From Parablautia intestinalis (GTDB lineage: Bacteria > Bacillota > Clostridia > Lachnospirales > Lachnospiraceae), in contig RAYQ01000014.1 of assembly GCA_003612395.1 (NCBI GenBank), positions 1 to 64,000 of the forward strand: a DNA stretch of 64,000 nucleotides. The letters are read 5' to 3'. Below are positions 32,072-40,835 of this stretch, piece after piece; the first letter of the stretch is position 1; each line of letters starts with the position of its first letter. The notes under the pieces are model-generated. The model saw nothing but the letters and a program-made list of their open reading frames with translations. It was not told the origin of the DNA and did no database searches. The translations under genes and the position numbers were made by a program.

Positions 32072-32650
32072 CACTGGTCCTCCTTTTAAATATTTTTTCT
32101 TTTTAACATCTCTGTGGTCTATATTCAGCCTTGCACGGTTGCCTGCTCTGGCATCGCTGACCAGGGCAAGATGGTTAATCTCAATATCGTGCTGTATGGC
32201 ATCATATTTCTGGCCTTTATATACTCCAGGTACTTCCTCCGGGTTCTGGCTGTACCCTAGGGAAAGCTCCCTGAGCCCGCAGTTTTTCATGGCATCCGTA
32301 TTATGGATTATTATTTTGCATCTGACACACTCTCCATCACGGTACCCCTTGCTGAGTATGGTCCCTATCTGCTCCTGATGGACGTTGTCCTTGTTAATTT
32401 CTTCCGCATCATGGGTTATGATAATAGGCTTCCCCTCATAACTGGCAAGGCTTTTTTCGTCAAATACATCTTCCGGAAGACGCAGCTCCCGGCGTATGCC
32501 GTCACTGCCGGCCTCAGGGTCTGCATATTCGAAAATGCCGCAGCGCGTCACCACTGGATGGTCTACCAGGTACCCTTCCTCTGTATAGTAGGTCTGATCC
32601 ATCTTGATGCTGTCCATCCGGAAAGTTCTTTCCTTCTTTTTGTTACCCAC
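31289..32650 (-). CDS. Prohead protease with scaffold domain (DUF2213)
   Basis: 453 residues from GTG 32650 (AGGAGG nine bases upstream; earlier in-frame codons lie before that site). Residues 15-185 (YYTEEGYLVDHPVVTRCGIF, PIIITHDAEEINKDNVHQEQ, HDIEINHLALVSDARAG) are the DUF2213 protease domain with candidate His/Ser catalytic positions. The rest is scaffold. Cleaves itself and the scaffold during head maturation. Confidence 0.82.
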   Translation of the reverse strand: MGNKKKERTFRMDSIKMDQTYYTEEGYLVDHPVVTRCGIFEYADPEAGSDGIRRELRLPEDVFDEKSLASYEGKPIIITHDAEEINKDNVHQEQIGTILSKGYRDGECVRCKIIIHNTDAMKNCGLRELSLGYSQNPEEVPGVYKGQKYDAIQHDIEINHLALVSDARAGNRARLNIDHRDVKKKKYLKGGPVMAKVKAKGKNSRYDGDLTPEELAQAIALFRAQQGTGNEDEEEEVKLDADEVISQVKERKDRRDSGTEQLDAEEVIAEQESDIEALLKVIDELQAANDIAAADGESDINADEGDPEENLDEGEAEDNADGEDLNQDDERGKALNADSIDKIVKKRLRDYMDVCRTADKLSLDGIENLDLTSARKRVIKKLSPKLNLDGKSDAYIRAAYDIAKQGIAGRKKTDDQRRSMMSGTGKELNTDAADTNSAASAREKMISRMGGKK

Positions 32651-32721
32651 CTTTTTCCACCTCCTTTCCTGCAATACAAATGGCACAACAGACACCGCCA
32701 GGCTTAGCGGGTCAGCTTATG

Positions 32722-32745
32722 TAAAAAAACACCGTTATCCGGTGT
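32722..32745 (-). terminator. Terminator overlapping the GNAT stop codon
   Basis: ACACCG/CGGTGT (32729-32734 and 32740-32745) around a short loop, followed on minus by six T. The stop codon of the GNAT-like gene (32735-32737) is inside the hairpin. Confidence 0.78.
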
Positions 32746-33256
32746 CTTTCCCATATCTTTTATTCAAATAGTCCTCCTGAAGGATTTCATACATTTTTTC
32801 ATCATAAAGCTTTCCGTCAGGCAGCATTACGTGCCTTTTACGGGTGCCTACAATCCTCCCTCCATATTTTTGGATTAACCGGTCATACTGCTGTTCTATG
32901 GGATTTCCTATAATTACAAAAAAGTCTATTTTCTGAAAGTTATACTTTTCGAAAATATCCTTTACCATCTGCATTACGTCTATCCCAAATACAGGATTGT
33001 TGGTAAAATTAATGATGGAAAGCCCGCTTACAAACCTGCATTCCCTGTCTATGCTGTAAGAAAGGTATCCGATTACTTCCCCGTCAGGATTAACGGAGGC
33101 AAACTGCATTTTGTCCCATGTGTTTTCATCAATTGATATTGGGGAAAAGTAGGAATAACTGTTATAATACCAATACTTTTTATCTCCCCATGTTCCGCGC
33201 ATTTTTCTTTCCAGTTCTTCTTTGTGGCTTTGTGCATCTTCAAGCAACTGTATCAC
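32735..33256 (-). CDS. GNAT-like acetyltransferase in the head gene cluster
   Basis: 173 residues, likely GTG start overlapping the minor-head stop by 17 bases; a TTG three codons later is possible. MQFASVNPDGEVIGYLSYSI, IDFFVIIGNPIEQQYDRLIQ and a C-terminal LYDEKMYEILQEDYLNKRYG resemble phage GNAT-fold proteins. The acetyl-CoA loop is not obvious by eye. Substrate unknown. Confidence 0.68.
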   Translation of the reverse strand: MIQLLEDAQSHKEELERKMRGTWGDKKYWYYNSYSYFSPISIDENTWDKMQFASVNPDGEVIGYLSYSIDRECRFVSGLSIINFTNNPVFGIDVMQMVKDIFEKYNFQKIDFFVIIGNPIEQQYDRLIQKYGGRIVGTRKRHVMLPDGKLYDEKMYEILQEDYLNKRYGKDTG

Positions 33257-34154
33257 CTTCCTTCCCCGCTACAGGAGCGTTAAATGTCCCGAACTTAAAT
33301 ACCGGTTTTGCCCTGCACCGGCACTGGTAATCCTGGCCCGGATGGCATCTGCGCCCGGTTTTTTCATCTACTACGGGAGGCGTATCCCATCGGAATTTCC
33401 TGCCGTTAAGCCTTTTGTGTGATTTCCTCACGCGGCCGTCCCCGCAGTCACACCAGTAATATTCTTCAATCCCTGCGTCTCTCTGCTGGGCTTCTGTAAC
33501 TGCTGCGTTCAGTTTTCCCACCTGATCCCTTGCAATCAGGCTGGCGCGGGATTTCCCCACGTTATACCTGTGCTGTATATCCTTCATAATCCGGGTAGTG
33601 CTTTTCCCGTCCAGAAATCCGCTTTTTATAATTCCCCTTATATCTTCCAGCGTATCGCCCGGTATCGACTTAATCAGTGATACATTTTCATCCACCCATC
33701 TGTCCATAATGGCGCGGTAGAATTCGCCCATGTAATAATCGTCAAGAATATCTATGCCAAGGGTTTTCCGTACAGCCTTTTTCCACTCCTTAATCGTAAG
33801 CTTTCTGGTCAGATTTGCAAAAGATTCCAGTTTCCTTCTAAGGTCGAAGCCTTCTTCTTTTTCAACAAACCTCTCCTGAATTTTGTTAAAGACCTCCAGC
33901 ATAAGCGATAATACATCATTTATACTGTCAGTCCGGTAAGTCCCCCTTTCCTTCATGATCTGCTCTTTGAGGGCCGGAATTTCTTCTTCTATGGTTTCTT
34001 TTAAGAGCCTCATATACTGCCTGGAAAGACGGTCATATTCCCGCTCTATGCCGGACGGGAATGCCGGGGTATACTTCGATATCAGTACATCATGGCCGTA
34101 AAACTTTTTTTGTATCAGCTCCTGTACCGCCCTGCGGTGCATCTGTTCATCCAT
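33240..34154 (-). CDS. Minor head protein (Mu gpF/SPP1 gp7-like)
   Basis: 304 residues from ATG 34154. The C-terminal SRASLIARDQVGKLNAAVTE, then CDCGDGRVRKSHKRLNGRKF and PGQDYQCRCRAKPVF are the gpF/gp7 signature, including the Cys pairs. It joins portal and DNA ejection machinery. Confidence 0.87.
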   Translation of the reverse strand: MDEQMHRRAVQELIQKKFYGHDVLISKYTPAFPSGIEREYDRLSRQYMRLLKETIEEEIPALKEQIMKERGTYRTDSINDVLSLMLEVFNKIQERFVEKEEGFDLRRKLESFANLTRKLTIKEWKKAVRKTLGIDILDDYYMGEFYRAIMDRWVDENVSLIKSIPGDTLEDIRGIIKSGFLDGKSTTRIMKDIQHRYNVGKSRASLIARDQVGKLNAAVTEAQQRDAGIEEYYWCDCGDGRVRKSHKRLNGRKFRWDTPPVVDEKTGRRCHPGQDYQCRCRAKPVFKFGTFNAPVAGKEGDTVA

Positions 34155-36123
34155 CCCGCCGCCCCCCGCCAAAATTCAGAATATTTTTCAGCACATCAAT
34201 GGAAAGTCCGAAAGGCGGGAAAATGCTGCTGCTTTCCTGCACTTCTTCCAAGCTTACAAATCTGGCATTTTGGATTTCGTCCCCGCCTGAATACGGTTCC
34301 CCTCCGTATTCTGTGCACAAATAAAAATATGCCGGACAGAACCCATCCGGCATTACGTCTTTGTCCAGATATCCAATCGGAATCAGCTCATTAAGATCTA
34401 TGGAAAATTCCTCCATTGTTTCGCGCCGAGCTGCATCCTCCGGGCCCTCCCCTGGTTCTATATGGCCTCCCGGACCGCATATCCCCATCCCGTCTGTTCT
34501 GTCGCCGATAAGAAGTTTTCCGTCTTTTATCACAAGTATGCCAACGCCTGTGCCCCTTAAGTCCCCGTCTTTATGAATATCTGTGGATGCGTTACGGGTG
34601 CAGGGAGCCTTTGTTTTATCCCCCATGATAATTTGTTTGTCCAGGTCATCTTCACCGCTGTTTTGGGCCTGCTCTGTAACCGTTTCCTCTCTGGGTGCGT
34701 CAATGCCGAGAAGCCCGGCAATGTCCAGATCATCTTCTTCGCTGATCAGGTCATTGATTGTAAATTCTTCACTCCTTTTCAGCCCTTCCCGCACTTCCGA
34801 TACATCAAGGGCCTGCATATCCACATAAATCTGTGCTGTGGCTGCCTTTGTCTGTTCCGTGGTTGCCCTGACGGCATCTACGTTGGCCTGCTCCTCCTCG
34901 CTTAAGGACCACAGCGGGACAAAGCCGACTTTATAGGCCGGGATTTCCTTTATATCCCCGTTTTTCCTTCCGCATTCAAAGATTAAATCAAGAAGCATTC
35001 TCAGGTTCTTTTTTAACATCATCTTCTGGATTTTCCCTACATAGTTGTAGTAGTTCTCCATATCGCTTTCGCCGGTGCTGTTCTCGCCGGCAGGCGAGCG
35101 CCCGAACAGGATTGTCTGGGGGATATGGGTTACGGCGGAAAGCATGTTGCACGTACTGTCTATGATATCCTTTACGCCTGAAAGCGGCATGCTTTTAAAA
35201 TCGTATTCTTCTTCGCTGTCAATCACAATGCTACTCAGGATGCTTCTGGCAAGGTCAATAAGCTCCATGCGTTGCAATACTTTGTCTTGTCCGTCCGTGG
35301 TCAGCAGTATATTAGACAGGTTTTTCATCTTATGTACAGCCTGCACGCACCGTTCCAGCATCCTGACGCTGAAAGAATGGGACAGCACTGTCTCCCTGAG
35401 CGCGTGCTGTATCCGCAGGTGTTCCGGGATCCCGAAAAACTGATAGGACGAATAAAAGCCTGTCTCCGGCAGTTTCCCGTTACGGAAAATAAGGCAGCGG
35501 CTTTCATGCACCCGGAACTGCCCGTACTGGCTGTTGACATAGTAAAATTCCGGATTTCGAAACCTGCTGCCTCTGCTTTTCACCTTTTCCGGATTGCAGG
35601 CGTAAAGAGAGGAACGATCCGGTTCGACAACTGCCCTCTCATAAACAAGGAGTTCCTCTATTTCCTCCACTGACTCCCAGTCAAGGGGTTCGTCCAGATC
35701 ACACCCGTCATCCACCAGCATCACGATAACGGCGCCGCCGTAAAGACGGGCCCATTTGATAGCCGTAGCCGCCGTTTCCTCCCAGTCCAGCCGGTCCAGC
35801 TCGTCTGATATAAATTCCTCTATATCAGGGTCATTTAAGCCAAAATCATACCCGTGCTTGACTGCTTCTTCCGCAGGCTCGTCTATGATTGTGGCAAACA
35901 GTCCGTTCTCCATATACTGTTCTGTCAGCTCCAGGTCTGATACCGGCCCTTCGGCAGAATAAGTGTAAGCGGTAGAACTGTCATTCTTTGTGTTGTATCT
36001 GGTAAGCACATTTTGATAGCCGCCGTCATAATTTTTTTTCTGCTCCTGCTCTCCGGATGCCTTCATCCGCAGGATGCGGCGGCCGTTTTCTTCCTGAACA
36101 TATTCATTTGTTCCATTCTTCAC
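34147..36123 (-). CDS. Portal protein (DUF1073-like) fused to a Nudix hydrolase domain
   Basis: 658 residues from GTG 36123 (AAGGAGG and AGAGG upstream; no usable ATG). Residues 1 to about 440 are the portal: DDSTAYTYSAEGPVSDLE-like start, VKHGYDFGL, AIKWARLYGGAVIVMLVDDG, THIPQTILFGRSPAGENSTG. Residues about 530-645 hold a Nudix fold; the box GGHIEPGEG...RRETMEEFSI (about 552-576) fits GX5EX7REUXEEXGU except Ser for the last Gly. The linker (QAQNSGEDDLDKQII-like) is acidic. Nudix enzymes cut nucleoside diphosphate derivatives. Fusion to the portal is unusual and may put a nucleotide- or signal-cleaving enzyme in the virion. Confidence 0.85.
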   Translation of the reverse strand: MKNGTNEYVQEENGRRILRMKASGEQEQKKNYDGGYQNVLTRYNTKNDSSTAYTYSAEGPVSDLELTEQYMENGLFATIIDEPAEEAVKHGYDFGLNDPDIEEFISDELDRLDWEETAATAIKWARLYGGAVIVMLVDDGCDLDEPLDWESVEEIEELLVYERAVVEPDRSSLYACNPEKVKSRGSRFRNPEFYYVNSQYGQFRVHESRCLIFRNGKLPETGFYSSYQFFGIPEHLRIQHALRETVLSHSFSVRMLERCVQAVHKMKNLSNILLTTDGQDKVLQRMELIDLARSILSSIVIDSEEEYDFKSMPLSGVKDIIDSTCNMLSAVTHIPQTILFGRSPAGENSTGESDMENYYNYVGKIQKMMLKKNLRMLLDLIFECGRKNGDIKEIPAYKVGFVPLWSLSEEEQANVDAVRATTEQTKAATAQIYVDMQALDVSEVREGLKRSEEFTINDLISEEDDLDIAGLLGIDAPREETVTEQAQNSGEDDLDKQIIMGDKTKAPCTRNASTDIHKDGDLRGTGVGILVIKDGKLLIGDRTDGMGICGPGGHIEPGEGPEDAARRETMEEFSIDLNELIPIGYLDKDVMPDGFCPAYFYLCTEYGGEPYSGGDEIQNARFVSLEEVQESSSIFPPFGLSIDVLKNILNFGGGRRDG

Positions 36124-36142
36124 TTTTCCTCTCACCTCCTTC

Positions 36143-37543
36143 TTACAGCAGACCGTCAATGTTAAATCCCATTCCTAAGGTAACCTCGCCAAAAGCAGAA
36201 CTTCCGGCATCTACCATATCCTTAAACTTGCTTTCGGGAAAACTTTCAAGCTGGTTAAAATATGCCTCGTTCCATTCGCCTTCCATGATGTCAAAAAATC
36301 CCTGCTGCCACTGTGCCGCCATAGGCTCGGCGCGGGACTCTTTGCTGCCGGACTCCGGCTTGGCCACCACGTTATATCCGGACAACATGTTAATATAGCT
36401 TTGCGCCTGCTCTTTCCCGGCCTGTCCGGGATCCTGCGGCAGCCTCTGCCTTACCATACATAATTTGCCATACCTGGCATTGTCAACCTGTGCTGTATTC
36501 AAAACCAGTTTCCGGACCTCGCCGGCTTTAATCTGCTGGTTGATTACATCAATAACTAAAAATCTGCCGCATGCCCTCTTTCCTATGAGGACACCGGCAG
36601 TATAAGCGGCATTATTATCTTCGTCCGAGTCTGTAGCGGCCAAATCCCATCCCCTGCAGATAGCTATAATATCGTCAGGCAGTACTTTCAGAATTTTCCC
36701 TATCTGGGTACGTTTGAAAAATGATCCGGCGCTTGGTTTGATTTTCCAGTTGCCGCGCAGAAGCCTTTCTTTTTCAACTTCCGGTAATGCCAGCAGATTT
36801 GCAAGATAACCGGGATCATTTTCCATGAGGATTTTGTTATCCTTTAGGGTACTCGCAATAAATGTAACGCTCTTTACAGCATGTTCCGCCTCATCCCCCC
36901 TGAGTCCGGTTTGCTTAGCAAACTCCACACCTTCCTCTTTTGTGTCAAACCATGAGACAATATCGTTGTTATGTACCATGTAGCGGATAACCCCGCTGCG
37001 CTCTGGTATCGGATACCCCGTTTCCGGATCTATCCACCACGAAATAAAATCAGCAACCCAACTGTCCGCATCCGGATTACAGGTTGCCCTCATGTACGGA
37101 TGTATTCCGCAAGCTGTACGGTTACGAGAAAGCATGTAAAAAAACTGTTTTTTTGTAAAGTGTGTTAATTCATCAAATCCAATCAGGGCTATTTGTGATC
37201 CCTGCCAATTACGCAAATCCTTATCGCCATCTATATGAGCGAATCCTACTCTGGCACCCGACTTAAATCTCCAATGGCGCCTGGGCGATGTTTTCGGTTC
37301 GGCTCCCTTAATCCCTCCATAAACTTCAAAACTGGAATCCCATAGTCCACCTTCCTGGGTAATCTGTATTGACTGTCTCCTGAATATCCCAGCTACAAAC
37401 CTGGGATTTGAGGTATGGCGCAGAGCTTCTAATAGTAAAGCGTATGTTTTTCCGCCACCTGCTGCGCCTCCATAAATAGCAATATCCGCAGAGGTGCTTA
37501 AAAATAATTCCTGTGGCCCTTCTTGTGGTTTTAATACCTTCAT
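36143..37543 (-). CDS. terL: Terminase large subunit
   Basis: 466 residues. ATPase domain with Walker A GGAAGGGKT (25-33) and Walker B IALIGFDE (118-125). The nuclease part begins near CRGWDLAATDSDEDNNAAYT, where WD and the Asp cluster are the usual metal ligands. ATGA overlap with the small subunit. Cuts and pumps concatemeric DNA into the prohead. Confidence 0.92.
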   Translation of the reverse strand: MKVLKPQEGPQELFLSTSADIAIYGGAAGGGKTYALLLEALRHTSNPRFVAGIFRRQSIQITQEGGLWDSSFEVYGGIKGAEPKTSPRRHWRFKSGARVGFAHIDGDKDLRNWQGSQIALIGFDELTHFTKKQFFYMLSRNRTACGIHPYMRATCNPDADSWVADFISWWIDPETGYPIPERSGVIRYMVHNNDIVSWFDTKEEGVEFAKQTGLRGDEAEHAVKSVTFIASTLKDNKILMENDPGYLANLLALPEVEKERLLRGNWKIKPSAGSFFKRTQIGKILKVLPDDIIAICRGWDLAATDSDEDNNAAYTAGVLIGKRACGRFLVIDVINQQIKAGEVRKLVLNTAQVDNARYGKLCMVRQRLPQDPGQAGKEQAQSYINMLSGYNVVAKPESGSKESRAEPMAAQWQQGFFDIMEGEWNEAYFNQLESFPESKFKDMVDAGSSAFGEVTLGMGFNIDGLL

Positions 37544-38331
37544 TTCTTATCACGTCCATTATTCGGAAGATAAATCATTACATCCTCTATATCATCACTA
37601 TTTTTCTCTGTACTCATACTTTCTGCCTTGGACTTCCATCCATTCAACAAATCATCATAATTTTCATTTGCAATGCGGAGCCTGATAAGGGAATCTATGC
37701 ACTTTGTCTTTGCTCTTTGGATCTTTGTAAATTCAGCCTCAAGAACAGCCAGCCCCTTTATGGCATATTCTGTATCTGTGCTTGTTTCCTCCACCTTATT
37801 ACAAATATTATTCTCGCTATCACATTCTTTTTTTGACTTCTTTTTAACACTCTTTACATAAAATCCCTTCTCGGATTTTTCTTTAAATGCTTTGATTTGG
37901 TGCATAAATTTGCGTTCCCGTATAGAGTACATAGCAATCTGTTGCTTTAATAATTCTTCTTCCTTACCAGATACTTCATCAATTAATTGGAGATCTTCTT
38001 CATCAAGAGCGTCCCAATATATTTTTGAGTAAGCTCCATGCTTTTCAGCATTTTTATTTCTTTTAGGGGTAGATGGGGCGTGGCCAACAGCATTCTTATT
38101 CCCTCTCGGCGCTCCTTTTGGTTTCCGAGCGTTCGATTTCTTTTTATCCGAGCGTTCGGTTTCTTTTTTTTTACTCTGTTCGCTTTTATTTTCATCCCAT
38201 TTTTGGGTAGATTTCCATCTGCGGACAGTGCTGTCCGGTACACCGATTTTTTTCGCAATATCAACCAGCTTCATCCCATCCTGGTATAGCTTTTCTGCTT
38301 CAATACTGCTTGGGCTTCTTGCTCTTGCCAT
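37540..38331 (-). CDS. terS: Terminase small subunit
   Basis: 263 residues. The N-terminal HTH (KLVDIAKKIGVPDSTVRRWK) binds the packaging site. A Lys-rich linker carries the family motif KPKGAPRGNKNAVGH, and coiled-coil helices for oligomerisation follow. Preceded by a terminator, so it should head its own late transcript. Confidence 0.88.
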   Translation of the reverse strand: MARARSPSSIEAEKLYQDGMKLVDIAKKIGVPDSTVRRWKSTQKWDENKSEQSKKKETERSDKKKSNARKPKGAPRGNKNAVGHAPSTPKRNKNAEKHGAYSKIYWDALDEEDLQLIDEVSGKEEELLKQQIAMYSIRERKFMHQIKAFKEKSEKGFYVKSVKKKSKKECDSENNICNKVEETSTDTEYAIKGLAVLEAEFTKIQRAKTKCIDSLIRLRIANENYDDLLNGWKSKAESMSTEKNSDDIEDVMIYLPNNGRDKK

Positions 38332-38359
38332 TCATCACCACCTCACTATTTGTTTTGTT

Positions 38360-38393
38360 TTAAAAAAACAGAGGGAGGCAATGCACTCCCTCA
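38360..38393 (-). terminator. Strong terminator between accessory block and terminase
   Basis: GAGGGAG (38371-38377) pairs with CTCCCTC (38386-38392), followed on minus by TTTTTTT. Lies between the ParB-like gene stop (38428) and terS start (38331). Confidence 0.85.
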
Positions 38394-38427
38394 TTGTTGC
38401 GTCATACGAATACCAATTGATTTAACA

Positions 38428-38949
38428 CTAAATCTTCGTTATAAACTCCGCTTTTGAGAACTCCCGTTCTGGCTTGATCATCATTTTTAAAAAGTCCTCT
38501 TTGGAAAACTCAGATAATCTAAATACTTCCTCAGGCCTCATTCCAAGTTGTTTCCCGATTTCCCCAACTGATTTACCATCAGCTAACAATTCCTTAACAA
38601 TTGCTTTCATGGGTTCCAGAAGATGTGTTCCCCTTGCCCTATTATGGGTAATAGTCCCGTACATATTTCCTGCTCTATCTTTATGAGACACAATAACTAT
38701 TGGCACCAGTCCGTCAAGCATGGAAAACAGCGGTTCGTTTCCCGCAACGGTCCAACGGTGAAATCCGTCTATAATTGTAAAATCGGGACGTACCACAATC
38801 GGCAACGTCCATCCATTTGTCATTATAGACTGCTTTAGAAGCTCCAAATTTTGTTTTGATACTTTATTTGGGTTATAGTCATTTGGCTTTATTCTATCCC
38901 TTTCTACCCATTGGAGCGTAGAAAGAGGGCCATTAAGTTTACTATCCAT
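38428..38949 (-). CDS. ParB/sulfiredoxin-like protein, IbrB-like
   Basis: 173 residues from ATG 38949 (GGGAG upstream); longer upstream frame is inside the neighbour gene. ERDRIKPNDYNPNKVSKQNL, then TLPIVVRPDFTIIDGFHRWT is the ParB N-terminal fold with the DGFHR signature. The C-terminal part has an HTH-like helix pair (KSVGEIGKQLGMRPEEVFRL). With the PP-loop gene it overlaps by 8 bases it forms a pair like E. coli IbrA/IbrB, whose biochemical role is unresolved. Confidence 0.78.
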   Translation of the reverse strand: MDSKLNGPLSTLQWVERDRIKPNDYNPNKVSKQNLELLKQSIMTNGWTLPIVVRPDFTIIDGFHRWTVAGNEPLFSMLDGLVPIVIVSHKDRAGNMYGTITHNRARGTHLLEPMKAIVKELLADGKSVGEIGKQLGMRPEEVFRLSEFSKEDFLKMMIKPEREFSKAEFITKI

Positions 38950-40087
38950 CTCTTTTTTCTCCCTTTTTAGCCTCCGCAATATATTTGCTATATACCCTCT
39001 GATATATTGCCCTGAGTGTACGCAATTTCGGATCTCCAGATATGAGCCCTTCATAAATCGATTTACAATCTTTATTATCAATAATGACGGAAACAGCCAT
39101 AAAGAATTTCCGGTATTGCTCCGCCACATATCGTTTATGCTTTGTCTGGAAATTACCATTCATATCAGAAAATAGTTTAATTAAGGCCGCTTTATAATCT
39201 TTTTCAGCACTTCCATTTTCATTCTGTTTTCTATCAGCAGTATTTCTTCCAAACATTTCACTATCCCAATACAAGGCAGCAAGGTATGCATTAGGCTCAC
39301 GTCGCACTATCCTTTCCATAAGGTCAGGATAATACTCATTCATCTTTACGAGGCTCCTTGCCGTATCAATAGAAAAAAACTGCGATACCCTCAGCTGACG
39401 CTTTTTTGTACCGGATTGCCACAAAAACAGGTATACTTCTGGTATGTCCACCTTTTCCCGTAAAAGATAGAGCCACACATCATTATCTGTCCAGTCATAT
39501 ATGGGAAATACCTGGTGTCTGCCTGTCATGGTTTTACCTGTTTTCGTCATAGCCGCAACATATTGCAGACGATGTATAGATTCTGCCGTTCGGATGCCAG
39601 TTATCGTGATTCCCCCGGTACATATCCGATGCAAAAAATTTTGATATGTGTCCACGCGAGGCCGTAGTAATGGATGATTATGTATTGCGAATGATGGTTG
39701 TGGCCTTACCCATACATCTTTTTTATATCTATCCCAGCAGATGAATGATTCGTCATTAGACAGCTCGTTAAAACAGTTATAGTGTTTGACCTCCAAACAA
39801 AACCACTCAAATTTTGCACCAATTAATAAAAATTTTTTCCGCCATTCCCTTACTTTTTCTTCTATACACGGGAAAATAGCTTCTTCATCAATAAATTGCA
39901 CAATAAGTTGTTCCGGATTAATCTCCCCTGCCTGAATCAGATTTATTACCAGCTGAGATAAGCAAAGACTGTCCTTTCCACCGCTAAATGACATATAGAC
40001 CGGAAGACCGTTGCGAAATACGTTCCTAATCCTAATTTTCGCCGCTTCTACTACATCAATACTAGATAAACATCTTTTTACAGCCAT
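38942..40087 (-). CDS. PP-loop (PAPS-reductase-like) protein, IbrA-like/DUF3440
   Basis: 381 residues from ATG 40087 (GGGGAAAAG upstream). The PP-loop SGGKDS lies at 35-40, a GITITGIRTAESIHRLQYVA motif near 160-180, and FPIYDWTDNDVWLYLL near 200, all typical of PAPS-reductase/DUF3440 proteins that adenylate a substrate. The C-terminal half is helical. Partner of the ParB-like gene it overlaps. Possible roles: sulfur transfer or base modification linked to DNA binding. Confidence 0.82.
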   Translation of the reverse strand: MAVKRCLSSIDVVEAAKIRIRNVFRNGLPVYMSFSGGKDSLCLSQLVINLIQAGEINPEQLIVQFIDEEAIFPCIEEKVREWRKKFLLIGAKFEWFCLEVKHYNCFNELSNDESFICWDRYKKDVWVRPQPSFAIHNHPLLRPRVDTYQNFLHRICTGGITITGIRTAESIHRLQYVAAMTKTGKTMTGRHQVFPIYDWTDNDVWLYLLREKVDIPEVYLFLWQSGTKKRQLRVSQFFSIDTARSLVKMNEYYPDLMERIVRREPNAYLAALYWDSEMFGRNTADRKQNENGSAEKDYKAALIKLFSDMNGNFQTKHKRYVAEQYRKFFMAVSVIIDNKDCKSIYEGLISGDPKLRTLRAIYQRVYSKYIAEAKKGEKRDG

Positions 40088-40713
40088 ATCTTTTCCCCAC
40101 AATTCGGACATATGACAACTTTTTTGTTTTCGTTGGGTTCTCCATCCTTTGCTGTAGGATCCTGATGTATCTGTTCCGTTGGTGTTTGACCCAAATGCTG
40201 TACTTCCCGCTCTGTTTCCAGTCTCTGCATTTGCTGTTGCCTTTTCTCTGATGTTTCCCTAATACTTTGAATTTCATCTTCATTGAGTGTGCCATATTCA
40301 GAAAGCTTCTGTGTAACATCCTCTGCCTCCGATACCATTTGCTGTAAAATCTCCTGGTCAAATCCTGGGATATCCAAATCTCCCTGTAGCTCTTCCAAGA
40401 AGATATTCAATGTCTCCAAATTTTCTATTCCCAAATTAAAAATCTTATTATCCGCTATCATTAGCTTTTTTTTCTGATTTTCTGTAAGATTGTTATATTG
40501 GAATACATCTGCCGTATCCTTACCCATTGCGAGAAGTGTATCATACAAGCCGCTGCCTGCCAGAATAACATTATTCTCATCAATAACAATTGGCCGAATC
40601 TGCCCAAACATTTCCACGCTTCTGCAAAACTCATTAATCTGCTGCTCCGTATGTATCCGGACATTCCTTTTTGGCTTTACAAGATCAACCAGTTTCATTT
40701 TTGTAACTTTCAT
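40078..40713 (-). CDS. ParB-like protein with C-terminal zinc-ribbon motif
   Basis: 211 residues from ATG 40713 (GGAGG nine bases upstream; the earlier in-frame start overlaps that site). KLVDLVKPKRNVRIHTEQQI, FGQIRPIVIDENNVILAGSG and NKIFNLGIENLETLN are the ParB domain. The C-terminus VVICPNCGEKIWL has one CxxC. A second, different ParB-like gene in the same cluster. Overlaps the IbrA-like gene by 10 bases. Confidence 0.78.
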   Translation of the reverse strand: MKVTKMKLVDLVKPKRNVRIHTEQQINEFCRSVEMFGQIRPIVIDENNVILAGSGLYDTLLAMGKDTADVFQYNNLTENQKKKLMIADNKIFNLGIENLETLNIFLEELQGDLDIPGFDQEILQQMVSEAEDVTQKLSEYGTLNEDEIQSIRETSEKRQQQMQRLETEREVQHLGQTPTEQIHQDPTAKDGEPNENKKVVICPNCGEKIWL

Positions 40714-40788
40714 ATTCGCACCTCCAATAATTTTTGGTAGGAGCAATTGCGACATATGATTTATATACTACCTGCAAATAGCAAAAAT

Positions 40789-40825
40789 GACAGTTATTAC
40801 AGGCGCTCCTCTGTAATACTGTCAA
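40789..40825 (-). promoter_or_regulatory. Promoter-like site within a palindrome upstream of the ParB/PP-loop genes
   Basis: On the minus strand TTGACA (40825-40820), 18 bases, TGTAAT (40801-40796) is a near-consensus sigma-70 promoter. The same bases form a long inverted repeat (40789-40802 with 40811-40823) followed by TCATTTTTG, so it could instead terminate the upstream PP-loop transcript, or be a repressor-bound promoter. Confidence 0.5.
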
Positions 40826-40835
40826 ATAAAAAATC

